Assembly: GCA_024409235.1 (NCBI GenBank)
Contig: JAKSUA010000009.1
Span: forward strand, 32,820 to 96,819
Direction: 5' to 3'
DNA length: 64,000 nucleotides
From: Bacteroidales bacterium
Lineage (GTDB): Bacteria; Bacteroidota; Bacteroidia; Bacteroidales; UBA1715
The position numbers and the translations under genes were made by a program. Below the pieces are notes generated by a model. It was not told the DNA's origin. It worked only from the letters and a program-made list of their open reading frames with translations, and ran no database searches. Positions 1 through 8,110 of this stretch are shown one piece after another; position 1 is the first letter of the stretch, and every line of letters starts with the position of its first letter.

Positions 1-252
1 ATGCCCTCGTAAAGACAATATATGTATTTTTCCGGAGACAACCTCGTAAACTAATCTGTCACCATCGCTAATTCTTCTGCTCCAACATCCAGAAAGATTA
101 TATTTCAAAGGTTCTGGTTTTCCAATTCCAGTATATGGATGATCGACTATGTCTTTTATAAGTGCTGAAATCCTTTTTTGCACTTGTTTATTACCCGATT
201 TTTTCCAATATTCAATGTCAGATAATGCTTCAGATTTGTAGATTACTTCCAT
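1..252 (-). CDS. yoeB: YoeB/Txe-family mRNA interferase toxin (3' end cut by window edge)
   Basis: The 84 readable codons start with ATG at 252 and run off position 1. The protein resembles YoeB/Txe toxins of the RelE fold, which cleave mRNA on the ribosome. Family marks are the LSGCWSRRI stretch followed by GDRLVYEV, and the closing LSLRGH, which in YoeB carries the catalytic Arg and the C-terminal His (a Tyr normally follows). YoeB proteins have about 84 residues, so probably only one or a few residues plus the stop are missing. The start overlaps the end of the antitoxin gene by 10 bases, typical of a translationally coupled toxin-antitoxin pair. Family assignment is firm; activity is inferred. 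Confidence 0.82.
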   Translation of the reverse strand, partial: MEVIYKSEALSDIEYWKKSGNKQVQKRISALIKDIVDHPYTGIGKPEPLKYNLSGCWSRRISDGDRLVYEVVSGKIHILSLRGH

Positions 253-446
253 AAATCATCAATTTTTATCTTTTTGCCCTTGCTGGAACGACTACGTTCT
301 ATTTTTTTTACAAACTCTTGGTCGTAAGGTGAAATTTCCTTTGTGTTGTTTGGTTGAATCTCGACAAAGTTTAACGACTTCAAGAACTCAAGAAGTTTCT
401 TAGCACCAGAGAAACGCTCGTTCAATATTAATGTGTAAGTTGCCAT
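243..446 (-). CDS. Antitoxin of the YoeB-type pair (DUF2683-like small protein)
   Basis: This 67-residue protein begins MATYTLILNERFSGAKKLLE and lies directly before the toxin, overlapping it by 10 bases. It looks like the small Bacteroidota proteins (DUF2683-like) that accompany YoeB toxins. A basic stretch near the C-terminus (SRSSKGKKIK) could contact the toxin. A longer reading from ATG at 482 is unlikely, because a -7 promoter element (468-475, minus strand) lies between that codon and the ATG at 446, so transcripts from it would not contain 482. The role as antitoxin follows from gene order and size; the exact family is uncertain. Confidence 0.65.
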   Translation of the reverse strand: MATYTLILNERFSGAKKLLEFLKSLNFVEIQPNNTKEISPYDQEFVKKIERSRSSKGKKIKIDDLWK

Positions 447-467
447 AGCCTGAAAATTTTTATTGTG

Positions 468-475
468 CAAATATA
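468..475 (-). promoter_or_regulatory. -7 promoter element for the toxin-antitoxin pair
   Basis: Read on the minus strand this is TATATTTG, a match to the Bacteroidota -7 consensus TAnnTTTG. It lies 21 bases before the antitoxin ATG at 446 and decides the choice of that start. Confidence 0.5.
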
Positions 476-526
476 CAACCATTTACGGTAAAATTCAATA
501 TGTCAATGTACTCTCGTTTATTTGCT

Positions 527-573
527 TATATTTGCAAACTCGTTTTTATTTTGTAAACGACTTTGCAAATATA
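527..573. promoter_or_regulatory. Long inverted repeat carrying two facing -7 elements
   Basis: Arms 527-545 and 555-573 are 19 bases each with one mismatch, separated by 9 bases. Each arm holds TATATTTG, at 527-534 on the plus strand and 566-573 on the minus strand. This places a rightward promoter toward the gene at 632 and a leftward one toward the antitoxin inside the same palindrome, a layout typical of an operator shared by divergent genes. Confidence 0.55.
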
Positions 574-581
574 TGTTTAAT

Positions 582-613
582 TTCCAATATTGGAACTTTA
601 TATTTCCAATATT
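582..613. promoter_or_regulatory. Palindrome plus repeated half-site, probable operator
   Basis: TTCCAATATTGGAA at 582-595 is a perfect 14-base palindrome. Its left part TTCCAATATT recurs at 604-613, 22 bases on, about two helical turns. It sits just before the helix-turn-helix gene at 632, so autoregulation is a reasonable inference. Confidence 0.5.
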
Positions 614-631
614 TTAATTTAATTATAGTAA

Positions 632-1063
632 ATGATTGAAAATCAAGAAGAAAAAATTTTAAAAAAATTACGAAACAGTAATATTATCCCGCATAAAATT
701 GCAAAAGCAACTGGATTAAGCGACAGTACAATTAAGAACTACATAACAGGTGCGACAAAACCGACACCTGCAAACCTTAAAATATTGGAAAACTATTTCA
801 ATAATTCCAAAATTGAAAACTCTGTAATTGTAAACAACATCAACAATTCTGGTTATATCGATAGCAGAATCTACGATAGTAATTCTCCCGATGTATTAAA
901 GGCTGAGATTTCAAAATTAGATAGCATTATTGCAGACAAAGAGGACCAAGTTCGCACGCTCACGGACCAAGTTCGCACGCTCACGGACCAAGTTCGCACG
1001 CTCACAAGTTCGCTTGCGAAAAAGGATGAAATCATTGAAAAATTGGTCGAAAAATTAGGATGA
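632..1063 (+). CDS. Small helix-turn-helix protein with repeat-built coiled coil
   Basis: This 143-residue protein has an N-terminal XRE-like helix-turn-helix at about residues 8-50 (HKIAKATGLSDSTIKNYITG), an Asn-rich hinge at about 58-80, and a C-terminal coiled coil. The coil includes three copies of the heptad DQVRTLT encoded by three 21-base tandem repeats. It is probably a DNA-binding regulator that oligomerises through the coil. It diverges from the toxin-antitoxin pair, and palindromes lie between them. It lies inside what appears to be an integrated element. No precise family is recognised, and the function is inferred from the domain only. Confidence 0.7.
   Translation: MIENQEEKILKKLRNSNIIPHKIAKATGLSDSTIKNYITGATKPTPANLKILENYFNNSKIENSVIVNNINNSGYIDSRIYDSNSPDVLKAEISKLDSIIADKEDQVRTLTDQVRTLTDQVRTLTSSLAKKDEIIEKLVEKLG
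944..1006 (+). repeat. Three tandem 21-bp repeats encoding DQVRTLT heptads
   Basis: Units 944-964, 965-985 and 986-1006 are identical except for the last base of the third. Each encodes one coiled-coil heptad, so gain or loss of a unit keeps both reading frame and coil register. Confidence 0.95.
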
Positions 1064-1180
1064 TTTTTTTTGCTAAAAAATGGGGCTTTTTTGGGACATC
1101 AATTTGCCATTTTTCCAATGATTTTAAAAACAAACATATTAATAATCAATAACTTGTCGGTAAAAGACACCCGTTCTATT

Positions 1181-1210
1181 TCCGGGGGTTCGAATCCCCC
1201 ACTTTCCGCA
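1181..1210 (+). other. tRNA-Ser 3'-end fragment, probable att site
   Basis: The 30 bases contain a T-arm (GGGGG TTCGAAT CCCCC) followed by ACTTTCC, G and CA, that is, the 3' acceptor strand, the G discriminator seen in serine tRNAs, and a partial CCA end. No matching 5' half (GGAAAGT) exists in the preceding 100 bases, so this is not a whole tRNA. It is best read as the duplicated tRNA end left by an element that integrated into a tRNA-Ser gene. The element lies to the left and original chromosome to the right. Confidence 0.7.
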
Positions 1211-1211
1211 G

Positions 1212-1245
1212 AAGGGTTGCCGTAAGGCAGCCCTTTCTTGTTTTA
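1212..1245 (+). terminator. Hairpin terminator after the tRNA-Ser fragment
   Basis: A 10-bp stem (1212-1221 with 1226-1235, one G-T pair) with a GTAA loop is followed by a T-rich tract. It is probably the original terminator of the tRNA gene, which supports the view that chromosome resumes here. Confidence 0.7.
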
Positions 1246-1352
1246 TCCCATTTGCAAAGCATTTTAGCATCGTTTTTTGTCAGTTCAACCGAAATAGATT
1301 TTAGAAAATAAAAATCTAATGTTGTTTTGCATGCGAAAAGAAAATAAAGCGT

Positions 1353-2921
1353 ATGAAAACAATTAATAGAATTGTAGCAATTCTTTCGTTAATCGGTATG
1401 GCTGTGGCTGTTAATGCGCAGCAACGTTTAACATTGGAACAGTGCAGAGCGTTGGCTCTTGAAAACAACAATCAGTTGAAAATTGCTCAGGAAGAGATTA
1501 ATAAAGCCGGATACGATAAAAAGTCTGCTTTTGCTAATTATCTTCCAAAAGTTTCGGTATCGGGCGTCTATGCATATAATAGTATAGATGAAATGCATTT
1601 GTTGAGTGACGAACAGGATATGTCCTTAAGAAATTTGGGAACAACTGTCGGCACTCAGGTTGGTGGTTCGTTGCAGCAGATGCAGCAAAATGCTGTCGGA
1701 ACTGTTCAGCAGATTATGGCAAATCCTGCTGCGGATCCTGCTCTTGCTCAACTGATAGGTAACAGTCCTACAATTCAGCAGTTGTTGCAGGTCATTCAGA
1801 CAACCGATGTGTCTGCCTCACTTGCACCTACGGTGGCAACGCTCAACGGAATCGGTTCCGAAATTGCCGATAATTTGATTTTAGATACAAAGAATGTGTT
1901 CGCTGGAATTGTGTCTGTTCAAGAACCGATATTCATGGGTGGAAAAATCGTAACATATAATAAGATTGCCGCTGCTAAAAAAGAATTGGAGGAAACAAAA
2001 TACAGCTCTGAAGAACAGGAAACTACAATTGAAACAGATAAATTGTATTGGCAGATTGTATCATTGACAAATAAACTGAAACTGACAGAAAAGTATGTGG
2101 AATTGCTTCAAACAATGTCGGAGAATGTTGATAAGATGGCAGATGAAGGTGTGGCAACAGCTTCAGACAAACTTTCTGTGAAAGTGAAATTGAATCAGGC
2201 GGAAACAACATTGTTGAAAGTTCAGAACGGATTGGCTTTGTCAAAAATGTTGCTTTGTCAGCATTGTGGAATGGATATAAATACAGACATAAGTCTTGCT
2301 GATGAAACATTGGAGGATGTTGTTGTTTCGGAATTGCAGATTCAATATACAGAGAATGATATTATGGAGAATCGTCCTGAATTAAGAAGCTTGCATCTTG
2401 CTACAGAATTATATAAGCAGAATGTGAATTTAACCCGTTCGGACTATCTTCCGACTGTAGCAGCATTCGGAAATTATGTATTGTCGAATCCATCTTGCTC
2501 GGACAATGGATTTCAGAATGAATTTTCAGGATTCTGGAACGTAGGAGTTGTTGCGAGAATTCCGATTTTGCAATGGGGCGAAGGTGTGAACAAAATTCGT
2601 AAAGCAAAAGCTGATGAGAAAATTGCTCAGTATAAATTAGATGATGCAAAAGAAAAAATTATGTTACAGGTGAATCAATATGAACGTCAGATAGAGGAGG
2701 CTAAATCCCGCGTAAAAATGGCTGAGGAAAAGATGAGCGATGCGGAAGAAAATCTACGAATGGCAACATTAGGATTCGAAGAAGGAGTGATTCCGTCTTC
2801 AGGATTGACTGAAGCACAAACTGCATGGTTGCAGGCTCATTCAGAATATATTGATTCAAAAATAGATTGGATAATGGCAAAAGTTTATCTACAAAAAGCA
2901 ACTGGAATACTAAATAAATAA
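1353..2921 (+). CDS. TolC-family outer membrane efflux protein
   Basis: This 522-residue protein has an N-terminal signal peptide (cleavage likely after NAQ, about residue 23) and two long helical outer-membrane-efflux repeats. The first begins LTLEQCRALALENN and the second includes ENRPELRSLHLATELYKQNV. TolC proteins form the trimeric outer-membrane exit duct. An insert of about 100 residues rich in Gln and Ala (about residues 90-185) lies in the first repeat. The gene opens a plus-strand operon with a HlyD adaptor 13 bases on and two ABC-2 permeases. Together these would form a tripartite exporter of unknown substrate. Confidence 0.9.
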   Translation: MKTINRIVAILSLIGMAVAVNAQQRLTLEQCRALALENNNQLKIAQEEINKAGYDKKSAFANYLPKVSVSGVYAYNSIDEMHLLSDEQDMSLRNLGTTVGTQVGGSLQQMQQNAVGTVQQIMANPAADPALAQLIGNSPTIQQLLQVIQTTDVSASLAPTVATLNGIGSEIADNLILDTKNVFAGIVSVQEPIFMGGKIVTYNKIAAAKKELEETKYSSEEQETTIETDKLYWQIVSLTNKLKLTEKYVELLQTMSENVDKMADEGVATASDKLSVKVKLNQAETTLLKVQNGLALSKMLLCQHCGMDINTDISLADETLEDVVVSELQIQYTENDIMENRPELRSLHLATELYKQNVNLTRSDYLPTVAAFGNYVLSNPSCSDNGFQNEFSGFWNVGVVARIPILQWGEGVNKIRKAKADEKIAQYKLDDAKEKIMLQVNQYERQIEEAKSRVKMAEEKMSDAEENLRMATLGFEEGVIPSSGLTEAQTAWLQAHSEYIDSKIDWIMAKVYLQKATGILNK

Positions 2922-2934
2922 AAAGATAATAAAA

Positions 2935-3936
2935 ATGGCAACAGACAGACAACAAACAGTAAACACAATTGCGGCATTGGTCGTTTTAGCAACAATTATT
3001 GCGATAATTTGTGTAGTAGGAATTTTAACTTTCGGAAAAACTGATGAAATAATTCAGGGACAGGCGGAAGCAAACGAATATCGTATTTCAAGTAAAGTTC
3101 CTGGACGTATTCTTGAATTCCGTGTTCACGAAGGACAATATGTGAAAGCAGGTGATACTTTGGCAATAATTGAAGCGCCAGAAGTTGCTGCAAAAATGGC
3201 TCAGGCTGAAGCTGTGAAAACTGCGGCAGAAGCTCAGAATACCAAAGCAGAAAAAGGTGCCCGTCAGGAACAAATCCAAGCAGCATACGAAATGTGGCAA
3301 AAGGCAAAAACTGGCCGTGAAATCACTGAAAAATCATATAATCGTATCAATAACCTTTATAAAGAAGGTGTTGTTAGTGCTCAAAAATACGATGAAGTAA
3401 AAGCACAGTATGATGCCGCTATTTCAACTGAAAAGGCTGCAAAGGCACAATATTCTATGGCAGTGAACGGAGCTCAGGAAGAAGATAAGGAAATGGCTGC
3501 GGCACAAGTAAAACAGGCAGAAGGTGTTGTTGCCGAAGTTACTTCGTACATAAACGAGACTATTTTAACTGCATACGCTGATGGAGAAGTTACAGAAATT
3601 TATCCTCATGTTGGTGAATTAGTTGGAACAGGTGCGCCGATAATGTCTGTGTCGATTATGGATGATATGTGGGCAACATTCAATGTTCGTGAAGATTATT
3701 TGTTGCAAATGCAGGTAGGAGCCGAGTTTGATGCGTATATACCAGCATTGAATCAAACAACAACAATGACTGTGAACTTTATAAAAGATCTTGGCGATTA
3801 CGCTGCTTGGAAAGCAACAAAACAAACAGGACAATATGATTTAAAAACATTTGAAGTTCGTGCAGTACCAACTTCGGAAGTTCAAGGTTTGCGTCCAGGA
3901 ATGACTGTGCTTTATAAAATCAACGAAAATAAATAG
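2935..3936 (+). CDS. HlyD/EmrA-family membrane fusion (periplasmic adaptor) protein
   Basis: The 333 residues comprise a transmembrane anchor (about 13-33), a biotinyl-lipoyl-like half motif (about 50-80, ISSKVPGRILEFRVHEGQYV), a coiled-coil hairpin rich in Ala, Gln and Lys (about 83-190), the second lipoyl half (ILTAYADGEVTEIYPHVGELV) and a beta-barrel domain. Such adaptors bridge the inner-membrane transporter and TolC. The gene lies between the TolC gene and the two permease genes, consistent with one exporter. Confidence 0.9.
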   Translation: MATDRQQTVNTIAALVVLATIIAIICVVGILTFGKTDEIIQGQAEANEYRISSKVPGRILEFRVHEGQYVKAGDTLAIIEAPEVAAKMAQAEAVKTAAEAQNTKAEKGARQEQIQAAYEMWQKAKTGREITEKSYNRINNLYKEGVVSAQKYDEVKAQYDAAISTEKAAKAQYSMAVNGAQEEDKEMAAAQVKQAEGVVAEVTSYINETILTAYADGEVTEIYPHVGELVGTGAPIMSVSIMDDMWATFNVREDYLLQMQVGAEFDAYIPALNQTTTMTVNFIKDLGDYAAWKATKQTGQYDLKTFEVRAVPTSEVQGLRPGMTVLYKINENK

Positions 3937-3968
3937 TTTGTCACAAACATAAAGGCTGAAAAAATAAT

Positions 3969-5123
3969 ATGGTATTGTCGGTTGTAAAAAGAGAAATTAA
4001 GCGGTTGCTGAGTCGTCCTCTGTATTTGTTCAGTATGATTCTGGCTCCTCTGTTCGCTTACATTTTCTTTCCAACTCTTATGATGGAAGGACTTCCTACA
4101 GATTTGCCTGCAGGTGTTGTCGATTTGGATAATAGTTCTGTTACTCGACAGATAATCAGGAATTTGGATGCATTTCAACAGACAAAAATTGTAGCTCAGT
4201 ATAACAATTTTGCTGAAGCAAGAACGGCTATGCAACGTGGCGAAATTTATGCCGTGTATTATATTCCCGAAGGAACGACGAAAGAAGCGCTTGCAAGTAA
4301 ACAACCGACAGTTTCTTTTTATACGTCAGCTTCATATTTGATACCGGCTTCGTTGGTGTACCGTGATATGAAAATGATGTCGGAATATGCTTCAGGTGCT
4401 ATTACAAGAAGTACGTTGTATGCAAAAGGATATACCGAAGATCAGGCAATGGCGATGTTGCAGCCGATAAAAATGGAAATGCATGCGGTAAACAATCCGT
4501 TGTTGAATTATTCTGTGTATTTGTCAAATTCCTTATTACCGGCAATTCTAATGATTCTGATTTTTCAGGTAACGATATATTCCATTTACTCAGAATTGAA
4601 GGAAGAAACATCGAAAGAATGGCTGGCAATGACAAATAACAGCATATATAAGGCTGTCATAGGGAAATTAATACCTCAGTTTTTTGTATGGATGTTGATG
4701 GGCGTAACTTGCTTAGTTGTGTTGTATGGTAATTGTCATTTTCCTCTGAATAGCGGATTGTTGCCTATGGTGGCATTAATGTTTGTCTTTGTAGTTGTAT
4801 GCCAGGGATTTGGCGTGTTTTTGTGCGGAGCGTTGCCTTCGATGCGATGGTCTTTGAGTATAGCTACATTATGGGGAGTGCTTTCTATTCCAATTAGTGG
4901 CTTTTCGTTCCCTCAAATGGCGTTTCCTCCGGCGTTACAGGCATTATCATATTTATTCCCGATGCGTTATTATTTCCTAATATATGTTGATCAGGCTTTA
5001 AATGGATGGTCGTTTGGCTATACTTGGTTATTTTATGTTTGCTTATTGGCATTTCTGATATTGCCAATATGTGTAATGGGGAGATTGAAGAAATTCTTGT
5101 TGGAATATCATTATCAAATTTAG
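3969..5123 (+). CDS. ABC-2 type permease (YhhJ/YbhS-like), first of a pair
   Basis: This 384-residue inner-membrane protein has one N-terminal transmembrane helix (about residues 20-40), a large periplasmic domain (about 45-190, PAGVVDLDNSSVTRQI) and five or six C-terminal helices ending in an ABC-2 fold. These permeases export drugs or lipids, and adaptor and duct genes just upstream fit that. In YbhFSR-type systems the permeases work with an ATPase, but none is encoded here. A second related permease begins 2 bases after the stop, suggesting a heterodimer. Confidence 0.87.
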   Translation: MVLSVVKREIKRLLSRPLYLFSMILAPLFAYIFFPTLMMEGLPTDLPAGVVDLDNSSVTRQIIRNLDAFQQTKIVAQYNNFAEARTAMQRGEIYAVYYIPEGTTKEALASKQPTVSFYTSASYLIPASLVYRDMKMMSEYASGAITRSTLYAKGYTEDQAMAMLQPIKMEMHAVNNPLLNYSVYLSNSLLPAILMILIFQVTIYSIYSELKEETSKEWLAMTNNSIYKAVIGKLIPQFFVWMLMGVTCLVVLYGNCHFPLNSGLLPMVALMFVFVVVCQGFGVFLCGALPSMRWSLSIATLWGVLSIPISGFSFPQMAFPPALQALSYLFPMRYYFLIYVDQALNGWSFGYTWLFYVCLLAFLILPICVMGRLKKFLLEYHYQI

Positions 5124-5124
5124 A

Positions 5125-6294
5125 ATGAGTATGAAATGGTTGCAAAATATATTGGATGTGTGGCGTCACGAATTTATTCGTGTGTTGCATGATGAAGGCG
5201 TGTTAGTATTTTTCTTAGTTGTTCCGTTATTATATCCACTTTTGTATGCTTATTTATATAATAATGAAACAGTTCGTGAAGTTCCTACTCTTGTGGTTGA
5301 TAATTGTAAATCGTCAATGAGTCGTGATTTTTTGCGAAGAGTTGATGCAACATGCGATGTGAAAATTATCGGACATTGTGCCGATATGCAGGAAGCTCAG
5401 GAATTAATACGAAAACACAAAGCGTATTGTCTTATATATGTTCCTTCTGAATTTCAGAAAAATATTCTTGAAGGAAAACAGTCGGTTGTGGAACTTTATA
5501 GCGATATGAGTGGATTGCTGTATTACAAGGCTGTTCTTAGTTCCTGTACGGAAGTATCGTTGGAAATGAATCAGGATATAAAAATGCAGCGTCTTGTAGG
5601 TGCAACAAAGGAACAGGCGGAAACATTTGCGTATCCTATTAAGTATGAATTCGTTCCAATGTTTAATACACAAAGTGGATTTGCAACGTTTGTAATACCG
5701 GCAGTATTGATGCTGATAATTCAACAGACGTTGGTACTTGGTGTTGGAATGATAATGGGAGATGAACACGAAAAACGTAGGAAAGGTATTGTAAATCTTC
5801 ATGTGCAAGGCCGTAAACCATTGACAATATTGTTGGGAAAAGCAGGCGTGTATCTTTGTTTTTATGCGGTAATTGCTGCCTATTTTGTTTGTATTCCAAA
5901 TATGTTCAGTTTGATTCATATCTGGCAATGGAAATCTATGTTGGCATTTATGTTGCCATATATTCTATCCTGCATATTCTTTAGTATGATAATTTCGGTA
6001 TTTGCTCGCGATAGAGAATCTTTTATTGTATTGTTTGTATTCTTGTCTGTACCGATGATGTTTATTTCGGGAATTTCATGGCCGGGAGCTTCTATTCCTT
6101 CTGTATGGAAAGCATTGTCATATATTTTCCCTTCAACTTTGGGAATAAATGGTTTTGTTCGGATAACAGAGATGGGAGCATTAGCATCAGATGTAAGATT
6201 TGAAATTGTTGGTCTTTGGATTCAGGCAATAGTGTTCTTTGTGATAGCATGGCTATTGTACCGCAAAAACTATCTTTCGAAACAGGATTTATAG
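5125..6294 (+). CDS. ABC-2 type permease, second of a pair
   Basis: The protein has 389 residues and the same plan as the preceding one: an N-terminal transmembrane helix, a periplasmic domain beginning about residue 50 (VPTLVVDNCKSSMSRDFLRR) and a C-terminal membrane domain with the FISGISWPGASIP loop seen in ABC-2 permeases. It starts ATGAGT 2 bases after the previous stop, so it is probably translationally coupled. It is the last gene of the tolC-hlyD-permease-permease operon. The substrate is unknown, and the ATPase must be encoded elsewhere or be absent. Confidence 0.87.
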   Translation: MSMKWLQNILDVWRHEFIRVLHDEGVLVFFLVVPLLYPLLYAYLYNNETVREVPTLVVDNCKSSMSRDFLRRVDATCDVKIIGHCADMQEAQELIRKHKAYCLIYVPSEFQKNILEGKQSVVELYSDMSGLLYYKAVLSSCTEVSLEMNQDIKMQRLVGATKEQAETFAYPIKYEFVPMFNTQSGFATFVIPAVLMLIIQQTLVLGVGMIMGDEHEKRRKGIVNLHVQGRKPLTILLGKAGVYLCFYAVIAAYFVCIPNMFSLIHIWQWKSMLAFMLPYILSCIFFSMIISVFARDRESFIVLFVFLSVPMMFISGISWPGASIPSVWKALSYIFPSTLGINGFVRITEMGALASDVRFEIVGLWIQAIVFFVIAWLLYRKNYLSKQDL

Positions 6295-6415
6295 ATATAC
6301 TGCAAAATATTTAGATGAGCATTAGAATTTGTTTTGCACAATTTTGAGGTGGAATAAATTTAATTAAAGTTTTTTATGTTAGAAATTTTATAATTTCGTA
6401 GCATAAAAAATATAT

Positions 6416-8110
6416 ATGGCTCAGCGATTTTTGTATTCTCTTTTATTTGTTATGTGTGTTATGGCGGGGTTTTCACAATCTAATTCTATTCGGGTAAATC
6501 AGGTTGGTTATAAGACTATAGGAATGAAGACCGCTTTTGTTGCAGATAAGAATCTTCAGACTTTTGAGGTTCGTAATGCTGAAAACGAGGCTGTAGTTTA
6601 TACGGGAAATTTATCAAAAGCAAACTATTGGAAACTTTCGGAAGAAAATCTTCAAGTTGCAGATTTTTCTGATTTTCAACAGGATGGTGTGTTCTATATA
6701 GTTTGTGGAGATGAAAAATCATACAATTTTGAAATTAAAAAAGAACGTATCTATACAGATGTTTCTCAAGCTGCGTTGCGTGCTTTTTATTATTGGCGAG
6801 CTTCAACGGAATTGTTACCCCAATTTGCTGCTTATAAAGGTGTAGATTTTTCGCGGCCGCTTGGTCATGCTGATACAGAGGTCTTAATTCATTCATCAGC
6901 AGCTACAAAATCGCGTCCGGAAGGAACTGTTGTTTCTGCGCCAAAAGGTTGGTATGATGCAGGTGATTATAACTTATATGTGGTAAATGCAGGGATTTCA
7001 TTCCATTCCTTGGCTTTTGCATACGAGATGTTTCCGGAATATTATAAGTCTTTGTCATTAAATATACCAGAATCGGGAAATGGTGTGCCTGACATTCTGA
7101 ACGAGCTAAAATGGGAATTAGATTGGCTGTTTGCAATGCAGGACGAAGATGGTGGTGTTTATACCAAATTGTCATCATTACGTTTTTGCAGTATGATTAT
7201 GCCGCATGAAGACACGTTGCCTAGATATATGATTGGAAAATCAACAGCGTCGGCTCTTGATTTTGCTGCAATGATGTCTATGGCTTCGAGAATTTTTTCT
7301 AAATATGAGGAACGGTTTCCGAATGTTTCTAAAGATGCTTTAGCTGCGGCAAAACGTGCATGGCAATGGGCTAAGAAAAATCCAGAGATTTATTTTAAAA
7401 ATCCTTCAGATGTCCATACTGGCGGTTATTACGATACAAATGTGTCGGATGAATTTTTCTGGGCGGCTTCGGAATTATATATAACAACAGGCGAACAAGA
7501 ATATTTGAAAGAATTGGATTTTTCGATAGATTTTCCTGTGCCAGAGTGGGGAACTGTAAGTTCTTTGGGTTTAATGTCGTTGGTGTTGCATGAAGAAAAA
7601 TTACAAGAAAAGAAGGATTTAGTTTTTTCAAAATTTAAGAATTTAGCAGATAATTTGATTTCGTTATACGAGAATTCTGGTCATAGAGTTCCAATCGAAA
7701 TTTTCAATTGGGGAAGCAATGGCGTTATCTCTTCTTCTGGAGCTTTGCTTGGAATAGCTTATAAGGAATATGGTGAAAAGAAATATAAAGATGCCATGTT
7801 GTCTTCATGGAATTATTTGTTGGGTTGTAATCCAACGGGATATTGTTTTGTTTCAGGATTTGGTACAAAATATCCTCGACATTTTCATGATAGAAGATGT
7901 ACTTCCGATGGAATCGAAGAACCTATTCCAGGATATATATCCGGTGGTGCAACGAATATTGTGATTCGTGACTGTGGAAAAAATGGTTATCCTGCATTGA
8001 CGCCAGCTGGTTGTTACCGCGATGCAATTTGTAGTTTTTCTACAAACGAAATTGCTATAAATTGGAATGCTCCTTTTGCTTTATTGGCGGGAATGGTAGA
8101 AAATCTTTAG
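6416..8110 (+). CDS. Glycoside hydrolase family 9 endoglucanase with N-terminal Ig-like domain
   Basis: The 564 residues begin with a signal peptide (about 1-20) and an N-terminal cellulase Ig-like domain (about 23-105, SIRVNQVGYKTIGMKTAFV). The GH9 (alpha/alpha)6 barrel runs from about 115 to the end. GH9 signatures are the GWYDAGDYNLYV stretch with the catalytic Asp pair, the YLLGCNPTGYCFVSGFG loop followed by PRHFHDRR, and the C-terminal NEIAINWNAP with the general-acid Glu. These enzymes cleave beta-1,4-glucans, so the organism probably uses plant or other beta-glucan. No T9SS tail or lipobox is visible, so a periplasmic site is likely. The gene converges on the next gene with a 4-base overlap. 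Confidence 0.93.
   Translation: MAQRFLYSLLFVMCVMAGFSQSNSIRVNQVGYKTIGMKTAFVADKNLQTFEVRNAENEAVVYTGNLSKANYWKLSEENLQVADFSDFQQDGVFYIVCGDEKSYNFEIKKERIYTDVSQAALRAFYYWRASTELLPQFAAYKGVDFSRPLGHADTEVLIHSSAATKSRPEGTVVSAPKGWYDAGDYNLYVVNAGISFHSLAFAYEMFPEYYKSLSLNIPESGNGVPDILNELKWELDWLFAMQDEDGGVYTKLSSLRFCSMIMPHEDTLPRYMIGKSTASALDFAAMMSMASRIFSKYEERFPNVSKDALAAAKRAWQWAKKNPEIYFKNPSDVHTGGYYDTNVSDEFFWAASELYITTGEQEYLKELDFSIDFPVPEWGTVSSLGLMSLVLHEEKLQEKKDLVFSKFKNLADNLISLYENSGHRVPIEIFNWGSNGVISSSGALLGIAYKEYGEKKYKDAMLSSWNYLLGCNPTGYCFVSGFGTKYPRHFHDRRCTSDGIEEPIPGYISGGATNIVIRDCGKNGYPALTPAGCYRDAICSFSTNEIAINWNAPFALLAGMVENL

Noticed and set aside
944..1006. CRISPR-like repeats
   Set aside because: The three units are directly adjacent without spacers and lie inside a reading frame, where each encodes a heptad.
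1120..1210. A complete tRNA-Ser gene
   Set aside because: Only the T-arm and 3' acceptor are present; no matching 5' strand, D-arm or anticodon arm can be folded from the bases before it.
5404..5928. Minus-strand 174-codon open frame inside the second permease gene
   Set aside because: The permease frame is continuous and recognisable; the antisense frame has no family features.
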